In this document: piece after piece, positions 23,621-45,659 of the stretch
Position numbering within the stretch: position 1 is the stretch's first letter
How the letters are laid out: each line of letters opens with the position of its first letter
NCBI RefSeq assembly: GCF_016859285.1
Contig: NC_053416.1
Location: forward strand, 9,314,001-9,378,000
From: Xiphias gladius
Taxonomy: Eukaryota > Chordata > Actinopteri > Istiophoriformes > Xiphiidae
Direction of reading: 5' to 3'
Length of the DNA: 64,000 nt
Made by a program: the position numbers and the translations under genes
Notes under the pieces: model-generated
Told to the model about the DNA's origin: nothing
The model's input: the letters and a program-made list of their open reading frames with translations, nothing else
The model's database searches: none

Positions 23621-25894
23621 AGATACCTGTCAGTCATTTATTACAAACAGAGTCAATGCAGAGGAAGTGAGAGATTAAAGAAAAGTGAATAACTGATGGG
23701 CCACTTACCGGGAGGACGTGTTTTTTGTTTTTTTTCCAGAAGTATCTCCTTTGAAGACATCCTGCTGCTTTCCAGACAACAAATCGGTTGTTTCCTTGAC
23801 CCTTTTGGACCAAGGAGAAGAATCGACAAGTTTCAGCGTAAATCAAATCAACATCCGCAAGCACCGCTGGAACATTTCGGGCGTTCTCTCACTACATTTT
23901 ACGTTTCAATAACAGAGTCAGATGTTGCACGTAGAGAACAAATCATTATCAAATCATTATCACGAAGCTAATTATTTATTCTCATCTAAGGCTCTTACAT
24001 TTGTATTAAGCATTACTCTGTTCCATTTCAACCTTTTAGACCTGTTTTGCACACTTAAAATTTTTTAAACATACTTATATACTTTATGACATACTTTAGA
24101 ATATACAATACAAGGCAGATGTTGTGCCATGAATGATTTTAAATTTTGTAACGCAATGCCTACAGCTACAGTATGACTTACACTACGATGTCAGGTTTCT
24201 TCATTTTGTAATGAGTATGAACAACTTTTACTAACAGCACAATCAGTGCTCATCGCTGAAGGGCAGAAAAATCGGAGCTAGTAATATTTTACTAACCTGT
24301 AAATTTTTTTTATCACAATGAGAGTTTTCATTTTGTAGGAAGTTGCCTACAGATCGATTTTGATTCCATTCCATTTCAATGATGACGGATTGAAGGTACT
24401 TGATCGTTTCTGCCCAGACGGCAGAGAAGGAGATGAGAAGTGCAGTCCGTCTCGGAGACCTCAGGGTTCGAACCCAGGGTTTTGAGTCATGTTTGAGCTG
24501 ACTGCAACTTGTCAGTATCAAACAGGATCATATGAAGGACGTTTTTATTTCATCTTCCTAAACCGCCAAATGCCTCTAACAAATGTATGTAACTTGTTTA
24601 ATTGTTTAACAACAGTAGTTGCTAAATGTTTTTTTTTTTTTTTTTTAAATCACCCCATTAAAATTTAAGGGGATTTCTAATTAATAGTTAAATAAATATC
24701 CATGTATATTGGATTAATATTGAAATAAATATATTTCTACATGTATCAGTTTTCCTGGCTTATTATTACAATATATTTTATATTATTTTCACTATGTCCT
24801 AATTTGTTGTATCATTGCTTCTACTATGTTTTACTAATCCTCATAGTACATAATTCTAGCAGCCAAATACAAGACATTAATGCGCTTGTGTTTTATACTA
24901 ACAGGAAGTGCTAGATTGTCAAGAGTGCAATTTCGTGAACGGTGCTGCAAATTATAAATTCAGAAAACTAAGAAAGAAAAAGCAACAAAATGTCTTCTCT
25001 TAAAAAAAAACAAAAAAAAAAAACTAAGTACTTTATTATTGGCTCTCTAAGATGTTCCTGAGCTGCCCTGTCATTGCCCACAGTTTGTTTTAAGTTCTCC
25101 CAAATGTGAGTTGCTCCTCCATTCCCATTGTTCAAAATGTGGTCCCGAAGACACCCACTGTAACAGGAACCACCAACGCGTTGAAGGGCGTCGCGGCTGG
25201 AGCGACCCCATCGCAAAATGGGCTTTACCTCATTTTATTATTTACATCTGTGCTTTTCCTACTCTGACTATTCAAAATGTCTTCTGTGAAAAAGACCTAC
25301 TGTGATTTTATGTTAACGTCATCATTATTGTATGCCATACTGCATCACATTCACTGTTCGAATCACTGAAGAAACAGCAGTTCCAGTGTCTGGAACCAGA
25401 CCAACTCCACACCAGCGCCCTGGAAGTGACTCCCCTAATACAGCCATCGATGTGCTTATATGAGCTGTCAAAGTGCCTGCTGCGAAAAACGCCTGCCAAG
25501 AAAATTTAGCCTGTAGGTAAACAGCAGCAAGCTCACTGTTTGAAATGACTTTCAGTGAAACCTTCCTGAGCTCATCCTGTCTGACATCCTCAGACATGAG
25601 GAGATGGTGACAATGGACCTGCAGCTGGTCCACTCTCAGTGGCTGTTCCTCGAACTGAACACGAGGCTGCTTCATTTATGAGCAAGTCAACTATCATAAT
25701 ATCAGCTAGCTAACCATGTTACATACCAATATTAAACCTGCTAAAAAGGTGCATTCCTTCTAATTGGTTTCATTCTCGCTCCTGTCTTTCTTTTCTCTTT
25801 CGGCAGCCTGGTTTTAATCGACGTGATGCTTCAAACTGTAGTCCCCCCAGTCAGCGTAATTGCCACGATTGGAGACTTTTGTCCACCTTGCTGC

Positions 25895-26010
25895 AAGAGC
25901 TCTTGCTCTTTGTGTCTCTTTATGCTTGTTTAGCCCCTTTTTGTAGGCGTTTTGCATCACTTTGTGTTCATTTTGTGTCTCTTTGTGGTCTGACCCTTTG
26001 GGCCCCTGGT
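25895..26010 (+). repeat. Dispersed TTTGTGTCTCTTTG minisatellite-like repeat, copy 1
   Basis: Successive units like TTTGTGTCTCTTTATG, TTTTGCATCACTTTGTG and TTTTGTGTCTCTTTGTGG are followed by GACCCTTTGGGCC. A second copy with the same order and the same trailing GACCCTTTGGGCCACTGG lies at about 45860-46025. Confidence 0.65.
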
Positions 26011-26683
26011 AGGCCCGTTCGGTAATCGATTAATGCCCTGGCTGACATCTTTGAGTAGGCTATGTTTAAAAGAGCACTCTAGCTATTAAGTATGGCACTT
26101 TTTTAACAATGTCGGACTCTCAATGGACTAATTAAAAAAAAAAAAAAAAGGATAAAAATCGATGCAGCACAACCAGAGGTATCATCTTTTTATTCCACAC
26201 ATTCCTCCTCCTTTGCAAAACATGACACCTACTTTACCCACAAGGCAACTCAACCGATGACAGTCCGGTTGGAGACTGTTCGGCTAGAACTGGCTAATGT
26301 GGCCTCAAAACTGGAAGCCTCCAGCAGAGATGAGGAGCGGGGCTGCAAAGGTCCTGTAAGCTCACTTCTATCTAACTCCACGCCCCCAGATGTTCAGATC
26401 CCTCTGAAACCACACAAGACTTCATACAACTTTTTTTTCATATGTGCAGAGTTCCCTTTAAATTTGGTCTCTTTTATGTCGTGAATACTCTTCGCATTAA
26501 AATAAGGGGTTTGATGGAGGAGGCAGAGGCTGCTTCCATGTTGGTATAACTCACAGGAACCTCACTGGAAATAACTCCAAAGTATCTGTTTTTGCCACCA
26601 GGTGTCCGTCTTTCCACTTTCACACACCTGACAAGTGGGGGTGTTTGCTCAGAGTCACTTTTTTCTTTTTTTCTTTCTTAGAC

Positions 26684-26688
<5 letters not shown>

Positions 26689-26731
<43 letters not shown>
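26689..26731. repeat. CA microsatellite upstream of ca4
   Basis: About 21 CA units, 120 bases before the ca4 start codon, so possibly in its promoter or 5' UTR. Confidence 0.95.
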
Positions 26732-26733
<2 letters not shown>

Positions 26734-26853
26734 TTTGTAATACTCTCATAACAGTTTCCCTCCCACCTTCAAATGCTGCACAGAGTCAGAATGTGAAGGC
26801 AGCTGAAATTTAGTCTATCAGGATCTTCTCTGGTCTCTGTGCTGGTCCTGATC

Positions 26854-26913
26854 ATGGGTTTTTCTCTCTACCTCCTACCTCTGCTTTCTCTCCTCTCTCA
26901 GTCCACAGGTAGG

Positions 26914-26993
<80 letters not shown>

Positions 26994-29900
26994 TGACACA
27001 CACACAATTACAGCCCTAAGACAATTACAACTGCATACAAAAGCTATGCTTGGGCTTGGTTTTCTGGGCTTAGTTTACAACTTTGCACACACACTCTGCC
27101 ACTTTAGGAGTTTTAAACTTGCACAGTCATTCTTGTTTCAGCTCATCAGTAAAAGTATTGTGTTGCAGAGGTTGCATCTACTTAAAATGTAGTTTCATTC
27201 AGATCGGTCACAGCTGCAATGCTTTGTGAACGTGTTTTCCTACACTTAAAAAACCTTCGCAGGTAGAGAACATAATTAAAAAGCGGTGAATCTCAACATG
27301 GGGGAAGAGAGGGGTAAATCAGGTAATTAACAGGGGAGAAGGGCAGAAAAAAATATTTCTGCAACCCAAGGATATGCATATTTTCACTGACTTTAATCTT
27401 TGCTTTTATTCATGTTAGTTAGTAAAGACTTTTACTTGGTTGGGACTATTTAAATAAAACACGGAGAAAAAATATATGTGCAACAAGTGATGGGGCTGCA
27501 ACAAACAGTTATTTTCATTATCATTCAATCTGCTGATTAATTTCTCAGTAAACTGATCAATTGATTTGTCTATAAAACATCAGAAAACAGTGAAAAAAGA
27601 AAATTTGCTCAAAGTGACGCCAAGAACTGTCTTGTTTTGTATGAGCAACATAAAAAACATTTAATTTAATATCATGTAAGACAAGGAAAAGCATTTGAAA
27701 AGCTGATACTGTTAAATGTTTAGCATTTTCGCTTGAAAAATAACTTAAACACTTAATCGATTATCAAAGTAGTTGCCAATTAGTTTTCTGTTGATCAATT
27801 AATCAGTTAGTTTACTGATCGTTGCAGCTCTAGTTTGAAGTGGACATTGCTTTTTTTTTTTTTTTTTTTTTTTAAAGTAATGATATGTAACTTCGGTCAC
27901 AATTCACAATAACAGGGTAACTGGATGCCTCACGTTAGCACAAGTAGCAAAGAGTCATAAAGTCAGCAACCTGACTCACTAATGACAATATCTATCTAAA
28001 GTTTGCTCAATTTAGCTGCTATCAGCCTTCGCGAACAGCTTGTCAAACCACGCCAAGTAAAACTCCTGAGGGGGTTGAGTTCACTTACAGTCTTTACAGG
28101 AATGAAGTCTTATTTCTTCTTTCAAAATTGCACGGTGTTGCTTTAAAAGCTAAAAATGTTGGGAGCCACTGATTTAAAGGATGAATTTCTCCAAGATGCC
28201 AGCTCATTAGAAAATAGCATGCACGTATAAGGAAAGGAAAAGGAAAGAAAGGAAAGGAATTAGAAGAAAACAGGGTAAAGCTGGTGGATTTACAGTGGCA
28301 TGTCTTAGGTTTGCCTTTTCTGCACGGCTCAGTTTGGCACAGGTGTATGAGCCAGGTGGAGAAAAGCCAACCTCCACCTGTGCATTGTTCTCAGTTGGTG
28401 AGAACTGCCGTCTCCTTTCAAAGAACGGCATTGTGGGAGGCAGCGGGGTTAAGCTGTGTTCCTATATTAGCTAAATGGTTCTCTATAGCGCCTTTCATTC
28501 CCACCGCGGAGTGGGACACTGGAGTTTCATTCACATCAGCAATACAATACACAACCACAGCACAAGACTAAATGACTTCATCAGCACCTGTTGGATGGAC
28601 ATGCTTAGTGCAGGGGGCGTAGAGGCAGTTAGGGAGCTGAATAAAGGTTTTCTGAGCCAGATATCCACTTTACACTGAATGCAATCCGTGTAATCACAAC
28701 CACTTCTGCGCAACAGACAACTGACTCGTCTGGAAGATTAAAAATCAGTCTGTATCTCTTTATCTACAACTTATTGTGAAAGGTATAGATGTGATGAAAT
28801 GAATCAATGAAGGAAAATGGCTTTTACTTGAATCAACTTGAAGTTTACTGTAAATTAAGCGAAACATTTCCATTTATTTTAATATGCCATGCAAGTCAAT
28901 GATGGAAGTTTAGCTTCCACTGCGATCACTGATTTATCAGACATCATGAGCCCAGGTCAGCACTTGCCGTTTTTAAATCATGTGCAGACATGACAATTTC
29001 TCTATTTTAATGTTGTACATCAGCGTGAGGTCTCTCTAATCAACAGCGACTGGCTTATTGCTTTGGATTTTGGCATTTTAGCAGTGAGAAACAACGACAA
29101 ACCTACCAGTAACTGCACCCCAGCTGCTTGCTTTGTGTACTAAGACGCATATGCTACACAAACTTTTCTGACACACTTCTGCCAATTTCGACGATAAGAA
29201 CTTCATGCAAGTTTGATTTTTGAGTGCACATTTGAACTGAGAGTCTCCCGCTCACAATATTCCCAGCATTATTCCCAGTGAGATGAGATGCGTTTTTGTC
29301 GTGTTGGCTCATGCGCTATTTAAAAATGGGCCAGAGGTACAGAGCTTTTGACTCCATCACCAGTATGAAATCACATGTAAAATGACGCACCAGGTCGGTT
29401 ACCTGTGATGACATCCCCGCAGTCGTGCCACGGCTCAGTTTTGAAACTCAATGCCTTTTTATCTAAGATGTCTGGCTAAGGAGAATTTTATATTTTATGT
29501 GGCCAGACGTTAAAGACGGGACAGAAATGTAGCTGTAAAACAGACAGTCTAAAATATTTACTTATGGTTTCAGTTTTTCTCCGCTCAGCGACTGCGGATG
29601 TGAACTGAATGAATGATTTAGTGCACTGTTTTCAAAAAGAAGGGTTTTTTTTTTCATTTTGCTGTCTTGAATGAAGTTTTTTCGTTTGTCTTTTTAGACC
29701 CCGGTACGTAATTATATATTGATTGTATGCAAAGTTTTGAGAACACAATTTCAAGCATGCATTTACTCTTCTTTGCAAATTAACACACAGTTTTTGTTTT
29801 TTGTGTCACCTATTCTCAAATCTGGGACTTTTGATCCCAACATTGCATCAAAACTGGAGGAAAAACTGGAAAAAATGTTAACATTTATATCATTTATCAA

Positions 29901-32900
29901 ACTCTTCACTAAAAACCATGTCAGATGATAATGCATGCTTTTTTTTTTTTTTTTTTGCAAATTTAGCCTATTGTTGCTGCCAGAGTCTATAGGCAGCAAC
30001 TTTGCTATCAGCTGAATGCGCAAGTATCCTACATTAAAGCGGTCACTGGGGTTTATTTTTAACCCTACAAGTTCAAAGCGGTCCTTTGTGGAAAATGCTT
30101 TGTCCCGTTCTTATTTTCAGTGTTTGTGCAACCTCCAGTTTAAGCACATTAACCTCAGCACTCTCACTGCATCTAACAGCAAGTCAGGAGGTCATTGAGT
30201 GTGCCCCGTAACCGTAATACATCATTCATTTATCACGGCTGATGATTTTGTCTTAATTTGTTTTTTTTACGACTGCTATCAGATAATTTATATTTAACTT
30301 AACACAAAAAGAAAACTGAAGGACAGGATTGGTAATGTGAGAATTAATAATTATCTCGGATTATGTGTGAGAGAGAAAGCGTGTTGCCCGCCCTGACTTC
30401 TCAAAGTTCAGCTGCAGAGCACAAACACATTAGCAGATCAGCTAGTAAGACTGCTGACCTAGAAAAAAGAAAAAAGAAAAAACCCACTGTGGCTAATAGA
30501 GCGTGAATGTGAGAGCGATTTATACTCATTTATTAACTGCGGAGAGCCAGTTTGTTTGACACACAGCAGAACTGTCCTGAACAAGAACGAACGGTTTGTC
30601 TTTGTGTCTGACCCGAGTGCTGCACTTTCTCTACAGCCCAGTGGTGTTACCAGAGCCAGTACTCCTGCGATGACACATGCAGAGGTAAGACCATGTAGAA
30701 GGCCTTCAAAAGGGACTATCCTCCTGTGAAACAAACAAAGAGCGACCCCGCAGGTCGTCTGTGCGATGCCGCTGATTGCAACCCATAGGCACGTTCTATT
30801 GTCAAGTGACCTCTAGTGGCCCTAGTGATTACGACGGTAGCAAAGGAGGAAGCCGGGTGACGTGGAATGAAGAGCGACAGGGTCTGTGTTAGGAGGAGGT
30901 CGGGGTGGATGGGTGGGCCAACAGAACACATCATTTCCTGTTTGAAACCAATAGTAGTTGTTTCTTTTATCCATGACGGCGCCACAACCTGAAACTCCTG
31001 TATTTTATTGTAACCATGACGACAAGGTCCTCTAAACACAACGGAGTACTTATTTTAACCAAAACTACCTATCTATGCCACAACCTAACCAAACCGTGAC
31101 CTTTCCACAAACTTAACCATGTTTTTTACTCTTACCATGACGACGATTGGTGTTTTCCACCAAAATATCTGATCTTACAGTACAATATCCACTTGTAGTG
31201 ACTACAGCTATATTAAACTTTGAACACTTGGTTAGGGAAGGACCGTGCTCTGGTTTAATACAGGAAAAGTTCCCACTGACTTCAAACACAAAGTGTTTAT
31301 TTACATTTAATCCAAACCACAATCTTTCCCCTTAACCAAAGGGCTTTTGTTGGCTAAACCTAACCACAGGGAAGGACCGTGGAATGCAAACTCCAGTCTC
31401 TGGTTTGCCATTGCGTCCGCTGTGTACCTTTGTGCGCCTGCCGTCCACCCCGTTTCTAGGAGAAAGGGTAGCAAATGGTGCCCCAGAAAGGCCGCGCTGC
31501 TTCTTACACCTAAAAAGGAGACTAGACCGGTTTTAACCAGCCGACTGACCTGTTCTCTCAGTTGCATGGGGAAGAAAATTCTTCATGTAACATCTGAGCG
31601 GTAACACTGAGATGGTACAGTCGGCCAAGCCTGAAATTCGATGATGTCGTTGATGCTGCTGTTTGTGTTGTTCAGACCCCAGCCACTGGGCAGCTCAGTT
31701 TCCCAGCTGTGGAGGATTACGCCAGTCACCAATTAACATTGTCACCAGTAAAGTGCACGTCAACAGCGCCCTGCCACCCTTCGACTTCATCGGTCACACC
31801 GACATAATCAACATCACAGTGGAAAACAAAGGACACTCTGGTAATAAAGAGCCTGCTTCATCCAGCCTAACAGACAGACCTGTTCTCCTCTCTTCCAGAA
31901 TAATTTTTTTTCCAGATGTTGAACGCCTCCGGTTTGTTTAATATACTCTAAAGGTGCTTTTCCACCAAAAGTTCCAGGAACTTTCCCCGGGGTAAAAGAT
32001 CCTTCAGCACATTGTGATTTGAGTTTTTCACGTTTGGGCCAAAGCCCCGGGAAGATTAAGAATATTAGTCTGCTGATATATCAAAAGTGCGACGGTTGCC
32101 TTTCTACTCCATTTGTACAAAAATGGACAAAAAATCCTGGGCTTCGCCGTTAGTCCATTGGTCGTGAAATCTCTTGGCTGCTCCATCCTGATATTTGTCG
32201 CACACAAACTAAAAGCAAAACGGCCTTTTTGCAGTTGCTGGTTTTTAAAAATGCCAGGCCGTACGACAATGCAGCAGAAAACACTAGCTTGACCAACCAG
32301 TGACACTCAGTGCTGCAAGCACAACCCCACATGGGAACTACTACCTCTCCGAGCAGGGACTTCTTTAGGGGTAAAATTTTCTCCCGGGAACTTAATTTAG
32401 ACCGTGGTTCCTCTGGTGGAAACAGAGGTGGGGGAAATGAGTTCCTCGAAAATGTTTCCGTTCCCCGGGGAAAGTTTCTGCGGTGGAAACGCACCTCAAC
32501 TTTGACATCTGTGTTAAGAGGCAGCCTCTCTTCCCTGCAGCCCACTTTGTTCTGCCACAGTCAGTCCGACTGACTGGAGGAGCTCTACCCGGTCACTACA
32601 GAGCTGCCCAGTTTCACTTCCACTGGGGGGGCGACGGGAGACCAGGATCGGAGCACACCATCGACGGAGAGAGATTCCCCATGGAGGTACATCCCTCAGG
32701 AGACAGCATATAATTTTGTCGCTTTGGAAAGAAAAGTGTTGATTCATTTCACACCACACAAAAATTAGATGGCGGTTAATGTTTTAACACAAGTTAGTGT
32801 TTTTGACTACAGTGCTCCGTAGATGAGACTGTAACCCTCTCCTCCTCTCTCTCTCTATACAGCTGCACATAGTCCACATTAAAGAGCCGTACGGTTCTCT

Positions 32901-33148
32901 GGCCGAGGCAGAACATGATATGGCAGGTATAGCTCTGCTCGCCTTCCTGTTTGAGGTAATAAATTACAATGTAGTCATCTCCATAACTCTGCAAACTTAA
33001 AATTTTTTTACAAATGACTGTTTGGCTTGTGTCATAACGTTGATGGTGTCCTCACAGGAAACAACAGACGATCATCCTCATTTGGATACAGTAATAGCTG
33101 CTCTGGGCCGAGTACAAAACAATGGTATGAGCTTGGTCCCTTAAATGT

Positions 33149-33192
<44 letters not shown>

Positions 33193-34212
33193 GTGCTGAA
33201 CTTTTTTTTACTGTATAAGGACCCTAAACCCTGAAACTTTGAATGTTATCCCTTTTTTTTTGTCTTTTGCAAAGTTTGACCCAATCCTAACTTTACTCCC
33301 TTACACATCCCCCTCCCTTCTTTCCGTGTTAAGGCAGCAGCACCGTGATCCCAAACTTTCGACTGAGTGACATTATCCCGTCTGCGAAGGACCTCCACAG
33401 TTACTACCGCTATGTGGGCTCCATGACGACTCCGGGATGTGAACAGGCAGTTGCCTGGACGTTGTTTCACAGGACCCTGTCCATCAGCAGTCGACAGGTG
33501 AGCAAGTATCCACCAATTATACAGCGTGTCCCAACTCCATACTACATACTAATGCTAAGCAGGTTTTGAGTATGCAGTGTGTTGACACTGGAAAAGTGAC
33601 TAAATAAAGTATACTCAAACCAGACACTATGCAAACTGTACTTACACACAACAAAAATGTATTGTAAAGAGATGTTGTGTCCCAGTGCAAAAAAAAACTT
33701 TAATCATTGAAGTTTTTTGGCAGCTAAAGATAAGAAGTGTCTCTTGTAATGAATTCCAATTTTTAAGAGCTAGAGGTTCAACACTGGGAAAATGTCAAAA
33801 AGCCTGAAGGATTAGTGCCTGGAAAAATAAACTTTGACTCACTGACAGAGGCATTATTTTTTATTTTTTTGCTTTTAAAAAGTAAAGTATAACTTTAAGC
33901 AACTTTTGACAAAAAAACGTTGAGTCTGGCCCTCTAATTTTTGACCTTTTGTCTTGCTCTTCCTGTGTATAAACTTCCTCTCTGCTCCCAGTACATTAAA
34001 CTCTTTATTCCTCTCCGCCCTAGCTGGATGCAATAGTGAAGCAGTGTCAATTCTGGACCGGACAGCCCATGACTGACATCTTCAGACCTACGCAGCCTCT
34101 GGATGGCAGAGTTGTGTACCGCTCCAGAGCCACTGCATCTCTGACGAGTGCGATCCACTTGTGGCTTGCTGGTCTCGCAGCAGTGCTCTGGACAACGAAT
34201 CTGATACACTGA
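26854..34212 (+). CDS. ca4: GPI-anchored extracellular carbonic anhydrase, CA4-like
   Basis: Catalyses CO2 hydration at the outer cell surface. Coding exons: 26854-26908, 30637-30684, 31676-31840, 32541-32686, 32863-32955, 33058-33124, 33334-33497 and 34024-34212; phases agree and give 308 residues (human CA4 has 312). Exon 1 encodes a signal peptide (MGFSLYLLPLLSLLSQS). The mature start WCYQSQYSC and later Cys residues fit CA4 disulfides, with a partner in TTPGC. The active site looks complete: zinc ligands His115, His117 (QFHFHWG) and His140 (MELHIVH), Glu127 in SEH, Thr223 in MTTPGC and proton-shuttle His88 (NKGHS). The C-terminus ends in a hydrophobic stretch (IHLWLAGLAAVLW), as in a GPI signal. 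QSPINIVTSK favours CA4 over CA15. Intron 1 is 3.7 kb and starts with a CA microsatellite. Confidence 0.93.
26918..26991. repeat. CA microsatellite beside the ca4 exon 1 donor
   Basis: About 37 CA units beginning about 9 bases after the donor GT (26909-26910). CA repeats close to a 5' splice site are known binding sites for hnRNP L, so the length could affect splicing; that is inference. Confidence 0.95.
27490..27834 (+). mobile_element. hAT-like MITE in ca4 intron 1
   Basis: Starts TGGGGCTGCAACAAACAGTTA and ends TGATCGTTGCAGCTCTA, giving inverted ends GGGCTGCAAC / GTTGCAGCTC. The body has TCTATAAAACATCAGAAAACAG, typical of the family seen at 7773-8107. Non-coding. Confidence 0.75.
31030..31390. 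repeat. Imperfect repeat with AACCTAACCA words in ca4 intron 2
   Basis: Recurring CCTAACCAA / TAACCAAA words and a duplicated GGGAAGGACCGTG block (about 31236 and 31370) suggest an old dispersed repeat of the kind often seen in fish introns. Its class is not known. Confidence 0.4.
31952..32496. mobile_element. Non-autonomous DNA transposon (MITE) in ca4 intron 3
   Basis: About 545 bases with long inverted ends: the left reads AGGTGCTTTTCCACC and then GGAACTTTCCCCGGGG; the right reads CCCCGGGGAAAGTTT and then GGTGGAAACGCACCT. The interior shows further GGAAC/GTTCC words near both ends. No transposase is present. Target-site duplication is unclear (TAA versus CAA), so the superfamily is left open. 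Confidence 0.75.
33152..33189. repeat. Poly-A tract close to the ca4 exon 6 donor
   Basis: An uninterrupted A run of about 38 bases in intron 6, some 27 bases after the exon ending at 33124. It may be a retroposed tail or slippage product. Assembly length is uncertain for such runs. Confidence 0.9.
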
Positions 34213-35042
34213 CTCACATCATGAAAACACCTGATTTACGTGGCAAAAGCTACTATATGTATATGTATATGCTAGTGGAACAACAAACTGTTAATTATGT
34301 TTATGGTTATTCATTAAACAAAACGACTACTGCATTTGCACATAAACTCTGACCCGTTAAATTCATCATGATTGCCGTGACAGTGAGAGAAGTTAGTGTG
34401 CAAAGTGAATGTTACTTTTTTTTTTTCTGTTATTCTTCCCCAACCGTGAAGCGGGCTGAATCTGTATGACAGGGGGTAGGAAATATTCACTTTCTAGTAA
34501 CACTTTGACCAAGCTGTTTTGTTTTAGAAGTGGTACACAGATTTACACTTTACTTTTACTCATATTGTTGATTTATTTAAGAATATTAATTTTGCCTGAC
34601 AAATTACCAGAGATGTAGACACTCATGGTTCCCAGATGATGTATCTACTGACTTTGCTGATCCACTGATTTTTCCTATAGCACCACCATGAGGTTCACAT
34701 TCGTGGTTTTGAGTGATATAGCTTAACAACTATTGAATGGCTTGCGATGAAATTTGATAACCACCACCACTCAGCTGCTAGCATGGCTGTAGACACTTAG
34801 TCTTGTTGCTATATGATGTGTGGAACTCTTCTTCAAATAATCAGAGAAAATGACCTTGTAATCATTTTTTTTGAATTAGTAAATTGTCTGCCGAGCTCAC
34901 GTCTGGATAGCATCCAGCGTCCATGTGAGTTTTAGCAGGGAGCTTTACCTCAGCAGTCCCACACTTACCTTATTTTTTCTCATTTATAGGGGTCAATATT
35001 TTATATTCTTTACATTAACTCTAATCTAATTTTCATGTGATG

Positions 35043-35048
35043 AATAAA
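35043..35048 (+). terminator. Candidate polyadenylation signal of ca4
   Basis: AATAAA about 830 bases after the ca4 stop. A weaker ATTAAA lies at 34313-34318. Between here and the asl 3' end (about 35.75 kb) there is AT-rich sequence with nothing recognised. Confidence 0.35.
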
Positions 35049-35766
35049 AATGTAGACTTAGGAGTTTACAATAATTTTTTTCTTTCTTACAGTTCCTTTA
35101 TAAGCTACGGGACCTTACACATTAACTACTATTCTGCTATTTCTTCTTTACTTGTCATGTATATTGTTCTCTGTAAAGTTGCTCAGATGATTGAACATAG
35201 AAGTAAGATTAGACGATATGGCCTTTCACAAATGTACTGTACAATTGTTTATTTGTTGTAAAACAAAATAAGTTCTAAGTGTACATAAATACCTGTGATG
35301 CTCTGCTACAGTAACAACTTCTTCTCTATTCCTGCTTATGATATGTCTGTCTTTAAGTGCTTAATGCACTGACTTAGACTTAGGAATGAACTGACTGGGC
35401 TTTTCAGGGATAATATCAATCACTGATTTTGTGTCAGCAGAATTAGAAACTGATCACTGATTGTTTCTGTTTGTTGAGCATCTTTACTGAAAGTTTCTGT
35501 ATAAATTTCCTAGACTACGATACAGTATGTTATCATTAAATTAATTACGCAACTAGAAAACTGCACATTTTTCACTGTTGCCGCTGTAACTTTGGGCAGA
35601 CACACACGTTAAACCATGTTTTAGCTTTGACAAATAATCACCTCTATCTTTTTCTGTACCATTCAACAGCACCATCATGTGTCTGTGTGGGTCTAGACAG
35701 GAAAACACCTGACAGAGATCCAATAAAGCCATGATGGATCAGGTGGTAGAAACTGTTTGAATAACA

Positions 35767-35776
35767 TTTATTTATT
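35767..35776 (-). terminator. Overlapping polyadenylation signals of asl
   Basis: Minus strand AATAAATAAAT contains two overlapping AATAAA words about 255 bases past the asl stop codon. This fits a compact 3' UTR and places the asl end tail-to-tail with ca4. Confidence 0.5.
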
Positions 35777-36027
35777 TTTGTCACCTGTTTTAAACTGGTC
35801 AGGTATTTTGTAACATTTATCATCTGTGCACGATCAACTGAAAAATACAAATCATCCATCTAATATTTTATATTTGTAATTACATAGAAGAGAGGAGAAT
35901 GTTTGAAAGGCAGCATGGTTTCCAAGTCATAAATAAGTCATTTTGACCTAAGTCTGACATTTCAGACTTATCTAAAATTGTGCCAGTAAACCTAATTCAA
36001 ATTCCTTAAGGTGAAATTGGATTGAGG

Positions 36028-45400
<9,373 letters not shown>

Positions 45401-45540
45401 ACTTATCGACGACGGGTGTCCGTAGCGGTTTCGTCCGGGGAAATGCTCTCGCCGTTGGATTGCCAACGGCCAGAACTAAATACCGGAGCTTCTGGAACGT
45501 GCGGCGAGAGCGAGGCGGCGGTTTGCTGTCCCTTTAAAAA

Positions 45541-45590
45541 ACGTCACGTCACGTCAGGACGTTACAAGCGTCCTGCCCGTATGACGTAAT
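45541..45590 (-). promoter_or_regulatory. Cluster of CRE half-sites upstream of asl
   Basis: ACGTCACGTCACGTCA (three overlapping ACGTCA words, TGACGT on the asl strand) lies at 45541-45556, and a fourth, TGACGTAA, at 45582-45589, within 200 bases upstream of the asl start codon. The surrounding 45400-45660 is CpG-rich. In mammals urea-cycle genes including ASL respond to glucagon/cAMP. That the cluster works here is inference. Confidence 0.5.
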
Positions 45591-45659
45591 CCGCAGCGAG
45601 GAAAAATCTCGGTTCCGGGTACCGCCACGTCCGCTGGCGGTGTCAAAGCGCGGTGCTCT

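Larger units (their letters stand above)
22640..26850. other. Repeat-rich gap between aldh3a2 and the carbonic anhydrase gene
   Basis: No recognised exon was found. It holds a full-length MITE copy (23054-23620), an A/T-rich stretch (about 24600-25030), a dispersed minisatellite-like unit (about 25895-26010) and a CA microsatellite (about 26689-26731). Two open frames (plus 23696-23971 and minus 25325-25675) match no family I know and lack convincing splice context. Confidence 0.5.

Noticed and set aside
23696-23971. Overlapping open frames after a TTTTTTTTCCAG acceptor-like site
   Set aside because: No donor in a coherent frame and no family recognised; could be untranslated or non-genic.
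24417-24500. tRNA-like GGGTTCGAACCC box B motif
   Set aside because: No credible box A or acceptor stem at the right distance. It may be a remnant of a tRNA-derived SINE but cannot be supported.
25325-25675. 116-residue minus-strand open frame
   Set aside because: No recognised domain, no splice context and no homologue that I know; probably chance or an old decayed repeat.
29698-29703. Possible 6-base microexon ACCCCG in ca4 intron 1 (TTTTTAG before, GTACGT after)
   Set aside because: It keeps frame and would insert two residues, but the match is short enough to arise by chance in 3.7 kb, and direct joining of exon 1 to 30637 already gives a normal CA4 N-terminus.
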